Shown here one piece after another: positions 29,296-38,230 of a stretch of DNA of 64,000 nt. The stretch comes from an uncultured PS1 clade bacterium. Its GTDB lineage: Bacteria > Pseudomonadota > Alphaproteobacteria > RS24. The stretch covers positions 1 to 64,000 of the forward strand of contig CACNWB010000002.1 of assembly GCA_902624095.1 (NCBI GenBank), in the 5' to 3' direction. The notes beneath the pieces are model-generated. The model made no database searches and was not told the DNA's origin. It saw only the letters and a list, made by a program, of their open reading frames with translations. The position numbers were made by a program, and so were the translations under genes. The stretch's first letter is position 1, and each line of letters opens with the position of its first letter.

Positions 29296-30489
29296 ATGTT
29301 TAATCTTATGAAACATTTTTTGTTACTCACATGTCTGGGGCTTGTCTCAGTTGCGTCGAGTGTTGTGGCGGCGCAAGAAGCACCCGCGCCAGATACGGCA
29401 GTCGAGGTTCCGTTGGTTGAGGTGCCCGTTATCGAAGCCCCTTTAACGCCGCTTGCGCCGACCCCTTATGGCTCGGTTGATGGTGGTGATAATATGTCGG
29501 GTGCGAAAACCGGCATCGCGGCGCTTCAGGCGAAAATTGCCGAGCTAGAGCAGCGCATGGCGGCCGATCGCACGCTGATAATGCGCCAGCAAATGACACG
29601 GCAGCGCTCGATAGACCAACGTTTGGAAGAAATGGCGATGCAAATTGGTGAATACGGGGTTAGCTCGCCCGGCGAGACGCGGAACGTCAATACGACGAAC
29701 CCGCCCCCGACACAGATAGATGATGCTTTCGCGGACCCTGCAAAAGCCGCCAGTATCCGCCTGCGCCTTAGCATGATTGAAGAAAATTTGCGTCAGGTGA
29801 GCGGCCAGACGGCAGAGCTTGTGCAGTCGCTGGACAAGCTGATGCAACAGGTTGAAACCGTGCGCCAAGACAATGAGTTTCGTTTTCAGCAGATCGAAGG
29901 CAGTCTGGGCCGCGCGGCGCGTGACCCTGATGTCATGCCCTCGGAAGAGCCAGAAGTGTTGGGGCAAATTCGCACGGCGACCCCCGTCGAAAAGCTGGAC
30001 GCGCCGTTGATTGAGGGCGAGGGGTCGGTTCCGCTGATTGGCGAGGGCGATTTGCCCATGCAAAACTCATCGGCGGAAGCCGCCATTCGGCCACCGCTCA
30101 ATAATCCCAAAGACCTGTATGACAGGGCTCTCGCGGATTTGCGCGCGGGCGCATATGCAGGTGCACAAATCGACTTCGAGCAGATGCTGGTGAGTTTTCC
30201 GGCTCACAAACTCGCGGGCAACGCGCAATATTGGTTGGGCGAAACCTTTTATGTACGCCGTCAGTTCAAGCAAGCGGCTGAGGCGTTTTTGGCTGGCTAT
30301 ACGACCTACCAGGAAAGCACCAAAGCCCCTGACAGCCTTCTTAAATTGGGCATGACACTGGCGGCAATGGGCCAGAAAAAAACAAGTTGCGATGCGTTCA
30401 CAGAATTGGCCGTGAAATTCCCCCAAGCACCGCAGGCGATTGCCAAGCGTGTGCAGATTGAAAAAGCCCGTGTCGGCTGCGCGTCCTGA
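29296..30489 (+). CDS. cpoB: Cell division coordinator CpoB (YbgF)
   Basis: A 397-residue periplasmic protein: signal peptide (HFLLLTCLGLVSVASSVVAA), an N-terminal coiled coil (AALQAKIAELEQRMAADRTL), a long linker with a second predicted coil (residues 150-205), and C-terminal TPR repeats (DLYDRALADLRAGAYAGAQ; QYWLGETFYVRRQFKQAAEA). CpoB ties Tol-Pal constriction to peptidoglycan synthesis. It is longer than the E. coli protein because of the middle linker, as in other alphaproteobacteria. ATG at 29296, with 29308 as an alternative. Confidence 0.9.
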   Translation: MFNLMKHFLLLTCLGLVSVASSVVAAQEAPAPDTAVEVPLVEVPVIEAPLTPLAPTPYGSVDGGDNMSGAKTGIAALQAKIAELEQRMAADRTLIMRQQMTRQRSIDQRLEEMAMQIGEYGVSSPGETRNVNTTNPPPTQIDDAFADPAKAASIRLRLSMIEENLRQVSGQTAELVQSLDKLMQQVETVRQDNEFRFQQIEGSLGRAARDPDVMPSEEPEVLGQIRTATPVEKLDAPLIEGEGSVPLIGEGDLPMQNSSAEAAIRPPLNNPKDLYDRALADLRAGAYAGAQIDFEQMLVSFPAHKLAGNAQYWLGETFYVRRQFKQAAEAFLAGYTTYQESTKAPDSLLKLGMTLAAMGQKKTSCDAFTELAVKFPQAPQAIAKRVQIEKARVGCAS

Positions 30490-31807
30490 GAAAAAACCGC
30501 CGACCACCGCGCGGCGTTTTCTCGCGGCGTTGAAACAGATTGCTCCGCATGAGCATTACGCTTTGGCCGTGTCGGGCGGTCGTGACTCGATGGCACTTGT
30601 CGCGCTGGCCGCAGCGGCGCAAAAAAAACCTAATGCCCCCAAGTTTCACGTCATCAGCGTCGACCATGGTTTGCGAAAAGAAGCACGACAGGAAATGCGC
30701 CTTGTGGCCGAAACCTGCCAACGGGTTGGCTTACCGCATAAAGTTTTGCGAGGCGATAAACCGCTGGGCGCAGGCGGCATTCAGCAGGCGGCGCGCGAGT
30801 TGCGCTACCGGCTCATGGCCAGCTGGTGCGCAAAGCGCAAAATTCCTGCTCTGATTGTTGCCCATCATCAGCGGGATCAGGCCGAAACATTATTGATGCG
30901 GCTGGCACGCGGGAGCGGCCTTGACGGGCTTTCGGGCATGGCACCGTTGCAAAAGCTGGAAACCGCCGCTGGAGATTTGCAAATTCTCAGGCCGTTTCTG
31001 GAGACCGATCCGGCACTTTTGGCCGATATTGTGCGAATGGCCAAATTTGACTGGGTTGAAGACCCCAGCAATATGGACAATCAATTTGAGCGGGTGCGCT
31101 GGCGTCAGGCCGAAGATATGCTTGATGGGCTGGGTTTGCGCGCGCGCGCGCTGGCGCGCACTGCGGCTAATATGAGACAAATTCGTGACTATCTGGACGC
31201 ACAAGTGACAAACTGGTTGCAGGCGCATGGCGGCTATCATTTTTGCGGGTTTTATAGTCTCGACAAGGCCACTTTTTTGAGCCTACCGGCATTTTTGCGC
31301 CTGCGCGTGCTGCGCCATGTGATGGCGCGCATGGGGCCGGTCAAATTCGCGCCGCCTGAGACGAGCCTAACCCATGCCACCGAGCTGATCGCGGCGCGCA
31401 GCTATGGCGGGCACACGCTGGGCGGGTGTATGATGCGCTGGCGGGCAAATGAAATTATGATTGGACGCGAGATCGCCGCGCTTGATGCCTTGCCGCCCGT
31501 TCCGCTCGCGCGCGGTGGCAGTGTCTGGGACCGCCGGTTTTTTGTTGAAATTCGTAAGGGCAAAAAAGCAAAAGCGGGTCTTTTTGCCGCGCCCTTGGGG
31601 GGTGAGGCGCTAGGCCGGCTTGAGCGCGCCGGCTTGCAAGTGCCAAATGCAGTGCCTCGTTGCTATCTGCATGTTTTACCAGCGGTTTTTGATGAAGATG
31701 GCCTTGTTTCGTGCCCACTTTTGGCAGAACAAACCAGGATTAATGTAGTGCCATGGCAGCCGGAAATGCCCTATTTGCCCGAAATCAACGGCAAGGCGGG
31801 GTGGTAA
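30470..31807 (+). CDS. tilS: tRNA(Ile)-lysidine synthase TilS
   Basis: About 445 residues. The N-terminal PP-loop ATPase motif is AVSGGRDSMALVALAA, then VDHGLRKEARQEM and AHHQRDQAETLLMRLARGSG. A small C-terminal domain follows. It adds lysine to C34 of the CAU anticodon tRNA so that it decodes AUA. The start is uncertain: GTG at 30470 (20-bp overlap with cpoB) is my choice, and TTG/GTG codons at 30440-30458 are in frame. No strong Shine-Dalgarno was found, which suggests coupling to cpoB. Confidence 0.9.
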   Translation: MSAARPEKKPPTTARRFLAALKQIAPHEHYALAVSGGRDSMALVALAAAAQKKPNAPKFHVISVDHGLRKEARQEMRLVAETCQRVGLPHKVLRGDKPLGAGGIQQAARELRYRLMASWCAKRKIPALIVAHHQRDQAETLLMRLARGSGLDGLSGMAPLQKLETAAGDLQILRPFLETDPALLADIVRMAKFDWVEDPSNMDNQFERVRWRQAEDMLDGLGLRARALARTAANMRQIRDYLDAQVTNWLQAHGGYHFCGFYSLDKATFLSLPAFLRLRVLRHVMARMGPVKFAPPETSLTHATELIAARSYGGHTLGGCMMRWRANEIMIGREIAALDALPPVPLARGGSVWDRRFFVEIRKGKKAKAGLFAAPLGGEALGRLERAGLQVPNAVPRCYLHVLPAVFDEDGLVSCPLLAEQTRINVVPWQPEMPYLPEINGKAGW

Positions 31808-31850
31808 TGTAACCCACCGCCCCCTATATTTAATAGGACATGATAAGCGT

Positions 31851-31868
31851 CCTTGACTTAAGTCGAGG
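31851..31868. repeat. 18-bp near-perfect palindrome upstream of ftsH
   Basis: CCTTGACTTAAGTCGAGG is self-complementary except for one base pair (positions 4/15). It sits 21-38 bases before the ftsH start. It could be an operator or an RNA hairpin in the leader. No known regulator motif is claimed. Confidence 0.5.
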
Positions 31869-31888
31869 AATGCAAGAGAGGTAAAATT

Positions 31889-33805
31889 GTGAGCGGAATG
31901 AGAAATTTTGCGGTCTGGGTCGTGGTAGCCCTAATGTTGTTTACCCTGTTCAATATTTTTCAGGGCCCGCGCAGCAATGCCACGAGCAATGAGATTAATT
32001 TTTCGCAATTTACGGCACAGGTTGATGCCGGAAACATTGCCGATGTTACCATTGAAGGCGACGCCATTTCTGGACATTACTCCGATGGCTCTTCGTTTAA
32101 GACCTTTGCGCCGCCAAATGACCCGTCGTTGGTACAACGTCTGCAGGAGCGTGGCGTGGCCATTACAGCACGTCCCGACCGCTCCGGCTCGCCGACATTG
32201 CTGGGGGTTCTGATATCATGGTTCCCGATGCTGCTACTCATCGGCGTATGGGTATTCTTCATGCGCCAGATGCAAGGCGGTGGACGCGGTGCTATGGGGT
32301 TTGGTAAATCCAAGGCCAAGTTGCTGACCGAAGCCCATGGGCGAGTAACTTTTGACGATGTTGCTGGTATCGACGAAGCTAAGGATGATTTGCTGGAAAT
32401 TGTTGAATTTTTGAAAGACCCGTCGAAGTTTCAACGTCTGGGCGGGCGTATTCCCAAAGGCGCGCTGCTCGTTGGGCCTCCGGGTACCGGTAAAACGCTT
32501 TTGGCGCGTGCAATAGCGGGCGAAGCAAATGTGCCGTTCTTCTCAATCTCCGGTTCAGACTTTGTCGAAATGTTTGTCGGCGTTGGCGCAAGCCGTGTGC
32601 GCGATATGTTCGAGCAGGCCAAATCCAACGCGCCGTGTATTATTTTCATTGATGAGATCGACGCGGTGGGACGCCACCGTGGTGCCGGTTTGGGCGGGGG
32701 CAATGACGAGCGCGAGCAGACCCTTAATCAGTTGCTTGTCGAAATGGACGGATTTGAGGAAAATGAGAGCATTATTCTCATCGCCGCCACCAACCGCCCC
32801 GACGTTTTGGATCCTGCATTGCTGCGCCCCGGCCGGTTTGACCGGCAGGTGGTAGTACCCAATCCGGACATTATCGGGCGCGAAAAAATCTTGAAAGTGC
32901 ATATGAAAAAGACACCGCTTGCCTCAGATGTAGAAACGCGCACAATTGCGCGCGGCACGCCAGGTTTTTCGGGCGCTGATTTGGCCAATCTGGTCAATGA
33001 AGCTGCGCTTTTGGCAGCGCGGCGCGCCAAGCGCCTGGTAACAATGCAGGAATTTGAAGACGCCAAGGACAAGGTAATGATGGGCGCCGAACGCCGTTCA
33101 ATGGTAATGACGGAAGAGGAAAAACGGCTCACTGCCTATCACGAGGGCGGTCACGCACTGGTTGCGCTGAATATGGAGGCATCAGACCCGGTGCATAAGG
33201 CAACAATTATTCCGCGCGGGCGTGCGCTGGGTATGGTGATGCGTCTGCCCGAACGCGACCAGCTGTCGGTCACGCGCGCTAAAATGAAGGCCGATCTCGC
33301 AGTTGCCATGGGCGGTCGCATTGCCGAGGAGTTGATTTTCGGCCACGAAAAGGTGACTTCAGGTGCTTCCTCAGACATCCAAATGGCGACAAATATGGCC
33401 AAGGCCATGGTCACGCAATACGGCATGAGCGAGGAAATGGGGCCGCTTGCCTATGGCGAGAATGAACAGGAAGTATTTCTGGGCCATTCGGTTGCGCGCC
33501 AGCAAAATATGTCGGAAGAAACCCAGTGCAAAATCGATGCCGAGGTGCGGCGTTTGGTAGAAGAGGGCTATGGACAGGCCAGAACCATCTGCCAAGAAAA
33601 AATGGACGATCTGCATACTATTGCCAAGGGTTTGCTGGAATATGAAACGCTTACGGGCGATGAGATTACTGGCTTGCTCAACGGCACATTGCCAGAACGC
33701 GATGATACGGACAATTCTCCTGGAGCCGGCGGGCCAGCCTCCCCCTTCCCGAAAGTCGGTGGGGCGGGTGGTCAGTTCGGAGGCCCAGAACCGCAAGGCA
33801 CCTGA
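31889..33805 (+). CDS. ftsH: ATP-dependent zinc metalloprotease FtsH
   Basis: A 638-residue membrane protease starting at a GTG after AGAGAGG. Two membrane segments (residues about 6-24 and 104-125) flank a periplasmic domain. The AAA+ part has Walker A GPPGTGKT (196-203), [11 protein letters not shown] and the arginine fingers in [20 protein letters not shown]. The zinc site is HEGGH (418-422). FtsH degrades membrane proteins and regulators such as RpoH and LpxC. Its order before folP and glmM is conserved in many bacteria; rpoH lies 8 kb away. Confidence 0.97.
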   Translation: MSGMRNFAVWVVVALMLFTLFNIFQGPRSNATSNEINFSQFTAQVDAGNIADVTIEGDAISGHYSDGSSFKTFAPPNDPSLVQRLQERGVAITARPDRSGSPTLLGVLISWFPMLLLIGVWVFFMRQMQGGGRGAMGFGKSKAKLLTEAHGRVTFDDVAGIDEAKDDLLEIVEFLKDPSKFQRLGGRIPKGALLVGPPGTGKTLLARAIAGEANVPFFSISGSDFVEMFVGVGASRVRDMFEQAKSNAPCIIFIDEIDAVGRHRGAGLGGGNDEREQTLNQLLVEMDGFEENESIILIAATNRPDVLDPALLRPGRFDRQVVVPNPDIIGREKILKVHMKKTPLASDVETRTIARGTPGFSGADLANLVNEAALLAARRAKRLVTMQEFEDAKDKVMMGAERRSMVMTEEEKRLTAYHEGGHALVALNMEASDPVHKATIIPRGRALGMVMRLPERDQLSVTRAKMKADLAVAMGGRIAEELIFGHEKVTSGASSDIQMATNMAKAMVTQYGMSEEMGPLAYGENEQEVFLGHSVARQQNMSEETQCKIDAEVRRLVEEGYGQARTICQEKMDDLHTIAKGLLEYETLTGDEITGLLNGTLPERDDTDNSPGAGGPASPFPKVGGAGGQFGGPEPQGT

Positions 33806-33819
33806 GTGTCCAGCGCAAC

Positions 33820-34632
33820 ATGGTCGCGCACCGTCCGAACATATTCGGTATTGTTAATATCACTGAAGACAGCTTTTCTGATGGCGGTAAATTCCTAAAT
33901 CCCCAGGCGGCAGTTGCCCATGCCGCCGATCTTTTAGCCGCCGGTGCAGATGTGCTTGATATCGGGCCGGCATCCAGCCATCCGGATGCACGCGACGTTT
34001 CCGCCGGCGAAGAGATCGACCGCCTGTCCGCTATTTGGCCGGGTCTGCGTGCCATGCAGTGTGCGCTATCCGTGGACAGTTTTCAGCTGGAAACACAAAA
34101 ATGGGCACTTGCGCAAGGTGTCGATTGGCTGAACGATATTAACGGCTTTGGCGACCCTCATATGCACGAATTACTAGCCGATGCTTCCTGCAGCTTGGTG
34201 GTGATGCACGCAATTCAAGCCAAGGGCATTGCCACGCGCTCCGCGCCGCCCTACGGCGACATTTGGGAGCATATTCTGGCTTTTTTCGAAACACGGCTTG
34301 AAACCCTAACGCGTGCTGGCATTGACCCGTCGCGCTGCGTGCTCGACCCCGGCATGGGGTTCTTTTTGGGCAACAAGCCGGAAACCTCATGGGTTGTGTT
34401 GCGCCACATCGACCGTTTGAAAAAAGCCTTTGAACTGCCGGTATTGCTGAGTGTGTCGCGCAAGAGTTTCTTGCGCGCGCTTGTTGATTGCCTGCCCGAT
34501 GCGGCAGGTCCTGCATCACTCTCGGCTGAATTATTTGCCGCGCGGCAACGCGTCGATTACATTCGAACTCATGATGTCGGTCAATTGGATCAGGCATTGA
34601 AAGTTGCCGGTCACCTGAACAGTTTTTTGTAA
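33820..34632 (+). CDS. folP: Dihydropteroate synthase, Sul-like
   Basis: A 270-residue TIM-barrel enzyme that joins p-aminobenzoate to dihydropterin diphosphate in folate synthesis. Motifs are IFGIVNITEDSFSDGG, DIGPASSHPDAR (48-58), SVDSFQLETQKWAL, DINGFGDP, LDPGMGFFLGNKPETS (175-190) and SVSRKSFL (211-218). Ordinary FolP proteins carry GGESTRPGA and DPGFGFGK at these places. The forms here match what I recall of the Sul1/Sul2 sulfonamide-insensitive enzymes. It lies between ftsH and glmM with no mobile element, so it appears to be the housekeeping chromosomal copy. Drug insensitivity is inferred, not shown. Confidence 0.93.
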   Translation: MVAHRPNIFGIVNITEDSFSDGGKFLNPQAAVAHAADLLAAGADVLDIGPASSHPDARDVSAGEEIDRLSAIWPGLRAMQCALSVDSFQLETQKWALAQGVDWLNDINGFGDPHMHELLADASCSLVVMHAIQAKGIATRSAPPYGDIWEHILAFFETRLETLTRAGIDPSRCVLDPGMGFFLGNKPETSWVVLRHIDRLKKAFELPVLLSVSRKSFLRALVDCLPDAAGPASLSAELFAARQRVDYIRTHDVGQLDQALKVAGHLNSFL

Positions 34633-34755
34633 GCATTCGGGTATTGTTGCGTTTGAGGCGCGCGGGGTTTCACGCGTAACGTGTTGCAACAGCTTGTTAC
34701 TTGCCTTCGGCGGCTGAAATCGGTCATAAGCCTTTGTGAGAGTGGCGGAGTTATT

Positions 34756-36102
34756 ATGATTCGTAAATATTTCGGAACAGACGGTATGCGCGGGCGCGTC
34801 AACGCCGAGAAAATGACGGCTGAAATGGCTTTGCGACTTGGGCTGGCGGCGGGGCGTTATTTCCGCCGAGGCGAGCATCGTCACCGTGTTGTAATTGGAA
34901 AGGATACTCGGCTTTCGGGCTATATGATTGAGCCGGCGCTGGTATCCGGCTTCACCTCCATGGGCATGGATGTGTTTTTGTTCGGCCCGATACCGACACC
35001 AGGCGTTGCATTTCTTACACGCTCATTGCGTGCTGATATTGGCGTTATGATTTCGGCCTCGCATAATGCTTTTCAGGACAATGGTATCAAGTTGTTTGGG
35101 CCTGATGGCTTCAAACTTTCCGACAAAATAGAATATGAAATTGAAGCCCTGATGGAAGCACCGATGAACAGTGAATTGGCGGCGTCTGCCGAGTTGGGCC
35201 GCGCCAAACGCATTGACGACAGCCAAGCGCGCTATATCGAATTTGCCAAGCGCACCTTTCCGCGCCATCTCACGCTTGATGGCATCAAGCTGGTGATTGA
35301 TTGTGCCAACGGTGCCGCTTATAAGGTCGCCCCTACGGCGCTTTGGGAGTTGGGGGCCGAAGTTGTCACCATCGGCGTGGCACCGGACGGATTCAATATA
35401 AACAGGGGCTGCGGCTCGACGGATACCCGCCTTCTGTCCGACACGGTATGGGCGGAAAAAGCCGATATCGGCATCGCGCTTGACGGCGATGCCGACCGCC
35501 TCATTATTTGCGACCAGAACGGCCGCATTGTTGATGGCGACCAGATTATGGGGCTGATTGCGACCGACTGGAATCGGCATGAGCGCCTGAGCGCGCCGGG
35601 CATTGTCGCAACCGTTATGTCCAATTTGGGGCTTGAGCGATATCTGCAAGGTGAGGGGCTGGGCCTGGCGCGCACGCGCGTAGGCGATCGCTATGTGGTA
35701 GAGCATATGCGGCAGCACGGATTTAATCTGGGCGGCGAACAATCCGGCCACATGGTTCTGTCGGATTTTTCCACTACAGGTGACGGGCTGATCGCGGCCT
35801 TGCAGGTCTTGTCCGTGATGAAACAGCTTGATGCACCCATCGGTGATTTGGCGCGGGTTTTCGAGCCGGTGCCGCAAATCCTAGAAAATGTGCGCTTTTC
35901 AACTGGCCTGCCGCTGGAAAACCAAAAAGTACAAAATGCGATTGCCGACGCCGAACGGCGTCTGGGCAATCAAGGGCGGCTGGTTATCCGCAAATCGGGC
36001 ACCGAGCCGATCATTCGCGTTATGGCGGAGGGCGACGATGCCGCGCTGGTACAAAATCTCGTTGCGGAAATTGTGGGTGTCATCCAGTCGGTAGCCGCGT
36101 GA
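34756..36102 (+). CDS. glmM: Phosphoglucosamine mutase
   Basis: A 448-residue alpha-D-phosphohexomutase that turns glucosamine-6-phosphate into glucosamine-1-phosphate for UDP-GlcNAc. It starts [12 protein letters not shown], has the phosphoserine loop [14 protein letters not shown] (Ser102), the magnesium site DGDADR, and the phosphate loop [15 protein letters not shown]. The ATG at 34756 with GGCGGAG upstream gives the universal N-terminus; an in-frame TTG/ATG at 34681 would add 25 foreign residues. It overlaps thiD by four bases. Confidence 0.96.
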   Translation: MIRKYFGTDGMRGRVNAEKMTAEMALRLGLAAGRYFRRGEHRHRVVIGKDTRLSGYMIEPALVSGFTSMGMDVFLFGPIPTPGVAFLTRSLRADIGVMISASHNAFQDNGIKLFGPDGFKLSDKIEYEIEALMEAPMNSELAASAELGRAKRIDDSQARYIEFAKRTFPRHLTLDGIKLVIDCANGAAYKVAPTALWELGAEVVTIGVAPDGFNINRGCGSTDTRLLSDTVWAEKADIGIALDGDADRLIICDQNGRIVDGDQIMGLIATDWNRHERLSAPGIVATVMSNLGLERYLQGEGLGLARTRVGDRYVVEHMRQHGFNLGGEQSGHMVLSDFSTTGDGLIAALQVLSVMKQLDAPIGDLARVFEPVPQILENVRFSTGLPLENQKVQNAIADAERRLGNQGRLVIRKSGTEPIIRVMAEGDDAALVQNLVAEIVGVIQSVAA

Positions 36103-36932
36103 GCGAGCAGATGAGCAGGGAGACACGCGCGCCCAAGGGTCGGGTTTTGGTCGTCGCTGGGTCTGACAGTGGCGGCGGGGCCGGCATTCAGGCCGACATT
36201 AAATCCATCATGGCACAAGGCGCTTATGCCACTACCGCCATCACCGCGCTCACGGCGCAAAACACAATGGGTGTACAAGACATAATGGATGTACCGCCAG
36301 ACTTTGTTGTACGCCAAATCACCAGCGTGTTGGAAGATATCGGCACAGATATTGTGAAAACTGGCATGTTAAACCGCCGTGCCTTGATTGAGCATGTCGC
36401 GCAAGCACTGGCGGATGCGGGCGCGCCAATGGTTGTCGATCCGGTCATGGTGGCCACCTCTGGCGACAGGCTGTTGGATGAAGACGCTGTTTCCGCACTG
36501 AGCGATCTTTTGGTCAGTAATGCCTTTCTGGTCACGCCGAATCTGCCCGAAGCCGAGCTTCTAACGCGCCGCGACATTGAAAAGCCTGACGATATGAAAC
36601 GCGCCGCCGACACGCTGATGAACGCAGGAACCCATGCCGCGCTTATCAAGGGCGGCCATAGCACAGGAAATAACGTTATTGATTTGCTGGCGTTGCAATC
36701 AGGCTTTGAATTGTTCGAGCACGAACGCCTCGAAACCCGCAATACCCACGGCACGGGCTGTACGCTGGCCTCGGCGATTGCAGGACAACTTGCCGCGCAG
36801 ATCCCGGGCGGTAGTTCTCCAGACCTCACTCCTGATTTGAGAGCCGCCACCGAACACGCGCTGGCCTACGTCCACGCGGCAATCAAAAATGCCCCGAATT
36901 TGGGCCACGGCAACGGCCCGCTAGAGCATTAG
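36099..36932 (+). CDS. thiD: Hydroxymethylpyrimidine (phosphate) kinase ThiD
   Basis: A 277-residue ribokinase-fold kinase: [20 protein letters not shown] near the N-terminus, [29 protein letters not shown], and the catalytic [13 protein letters not shown]. It phosphorylates HMP and HMP-P for thiamine synthesis. The GTG at 36099 overlaps the glmM stop (GTGA); an ATG at 36111 is a possible alternative. No TPP riboswitch is present, so it appears to be governed by the glmM transcript. Confidence 0.92.
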   Translation: MSEQMSRETRAPKGRVLVVAGSDSGGGAGIQADIKSIMAQGAYATTAITALTAQNTMGVQDIMDVPPDFVVRQITSVLEDIGTDIVKTGMLNRRALIEHVAQALADAGAPMVVDPVMVATSGDRLLDEDAVSALSDLLVSNAFLVTPNLPEAELLTRRDIEKPDDMKRAADTLMNAGTHAALIKGGHSTGNNVIDLLALQSGFELFEHERLETRNTHGTGCTLASAIAGQLAAQIPGGSSPDLTPDLRAATEHALAYVHAAIKNAPNLGHGNGPLEH

Positions 36933-36995
36933 GGGTGTGTTAGGGCTAGCCCTCTTGCCATAGCGCTCGGTGCAGTCTATATCCCTCAGTGGGTC

Positions 36996-37033
36996 ACGCC
37001 TCCCCAACGAGGCGCAACTATCTGAGAGGGTAG
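36996..37033 (+). ncRNA. serC leader RNA candidate
   Basis: Two hairpins lie directly in front of serC. CGCCTC (36997-37002) pairs with GAGGCG (37009-37014) around a CCCAAC loop. CTATCT (37018-37023) pairs with GGGTAG (37028-37033), capped by a GAGA tetraloop. The second stem contains the probable Shine-Dalgarno, five bases before the ATG. The arrangement matches the alphaproteobacterial serC motif reported in comparative RNA searches. The regulatory ligand is unknown. Confidence 0.65.
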
Positions 37034-37037
37034 AGAC

Positions 37038-38201
37038 ATGAGTGAACCTAAGAAGCCGGATTTGCGTCCGGCAAACCCCAATTTTTCATCTGGCCCCTGC
37101 GCCAAGCGGCCCGGATTTTCCCTTCAAGCTCTAGAGGATGCCTGTCTCGGTCGTTCGCACCGATCTAAACCCGGCAAGGCGAAGCTCGCCGAAGCCATTG
37201 ACCGCACGCGCGCGCTGCTGGGCGTGCCTGAAAATTATCATATTGGCATCGTGCCGGCCTCTGACACCGGCGCCTATGAAATGGCGATGTGGACCATGCT
37301 GGGCGCCCGTGGGCTCGACATTCTAGGCTGGGAAAGTTTTGGTAAGGGCTGGATAACCGATGCGGTGAAACAGCTCAAGCTCGACGATATTCGCGTCATG
37401 GAGGCTGACTATGGCTGTCTGCCTGACCTGACGGCGGTGGATTTCACCCGCGATGTGGCCTTTACGTGGAACGGCACGACCTCCGGTGTGCGGGTGCCAA
37501 ATGGTGAGTGGATTTCTGACACGCGCGAGGGGCTGACCTTGTGCGATGCAACCTCCGCCGCTTTTGCCATGGAATTGCCTTGGGAAAAGTTGGATGTCAC
37601 CACGTATAGCTGGCAGAAGGTGCTGGGCGGCGAGGCCGCGCACGGCATGTTGATTTTGAGCCCGCGCGCGGTGGAACGCCTTGAAAGCTACAGCCCGTCT
37701 TGGCCGTTGCCGAAAGTGTTCCGTCTCACAAAAGGCGGCAAGCTCATTGACGGTATTTTCCGCGGCGAGACCATTAACACACCCTCCATGCTGGCGGTCG
37801 AAGACTATCTCGACACTTTGAAATGGGCTGAAAGCATTGGCGGGCTGGGTGGTTTGCTGGGCCGCGTCGCCGACAATACGGGTGTGCTGAGCACATGGGT
37901 TTCGGCGTCTGATTGGGCGGCATTTTTGTGTGAAGATGCGGCAAATCTCTCGACAACCTCTGTGTGCCTGAAAATCACCGACCCCGATCTTCTTGCCCTG
38001 GATGATGAGGCGCAGGGTGCTTGCGCCAAGCGCATTGTCGAGCTCTTGGAGGGCGAGGGTGTGGCCCATGATATCGGTGCCTATCGCGATGCCCCGGCAG
38101 GCTTGCGTATCTGGGCTGGTGCCACGGTTGAAGCGCAAGATCTGGCGGCATTGGTGCCCTGGCTCGACTGGGCCTACGCCACAGCCAAATCCGAAATTTA
38201 A
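37038..38201 (+). CDS. serC: Phosphoserine aminotransferase
   Basis: A 387-residue PLP enzyme that transaminates 3-phosphohydroxypyruvate with glutamate in serine synthesis. It begins [20 protein letters not shown], carries [13 protein letters not shown], and the PLP-lysine region [17 protein letters not shown]. This sequence type is the alphaproteobacterial SerC branch, distinct from the E. coli type. It is followed 29 bp later by serA, giving a serine operon headed by the leader RNA. Confidence 0.95.
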   Translation: MSEPKKPDLRPANPNFSSGPCAKRPGFSLQALEDACLGRSHRSKPGKAKLAEAIDRTRALLGVPENYHIGIVPASDTGAYEMAMWTMLGARGLDILGWESFGKGWITDAVKQLKLDDIRVMEADYGCLPDLTAVDFTRDVAFTWNGTTSGVRVPNGEWISDTREGLTLCDATSAAFAMELPWEKLDVTTYSWQKVLGGEAAHGMLILSPRAVERLESYSPSWPLPKVFRLTKGGKLIDGIFRGETINTPSMLAVEDYLDTLKWAESIGGLGGLLGRVADNTGVLSTWVSASDWAAFLCEDAANLSTTSVCLKITDPDLLALDDEAQGACAKRIVELLEGEGVAHDIGAYRDAPAGLRIWAGATVEAQDLAALVPWLDWAYATAKSEI

Positions 38202-38230
38202 CACAGATATTCCGACGCACTGGAGACCCC

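Noticed and set aside
35023..35877. 284-codon minus-strand frame opposite glmM
   Set aside because: Shadow of a well-supported glmM with no domain and no ribosome site.
36940..36960. GGGCTAGCCC after thiD as a terminator
   Set aside because: The palindrome has almost no loop and no T-run; it is more likely chance or part of the serC upstream region.
37323..38204. Long open frame of 293 codons on the minus strand opposite serC
   Set aside because: It lies fully inside serC, whose motifs and leader are clear. Composition is what antisense of a GC-rich gene gives and no family motif is seen.
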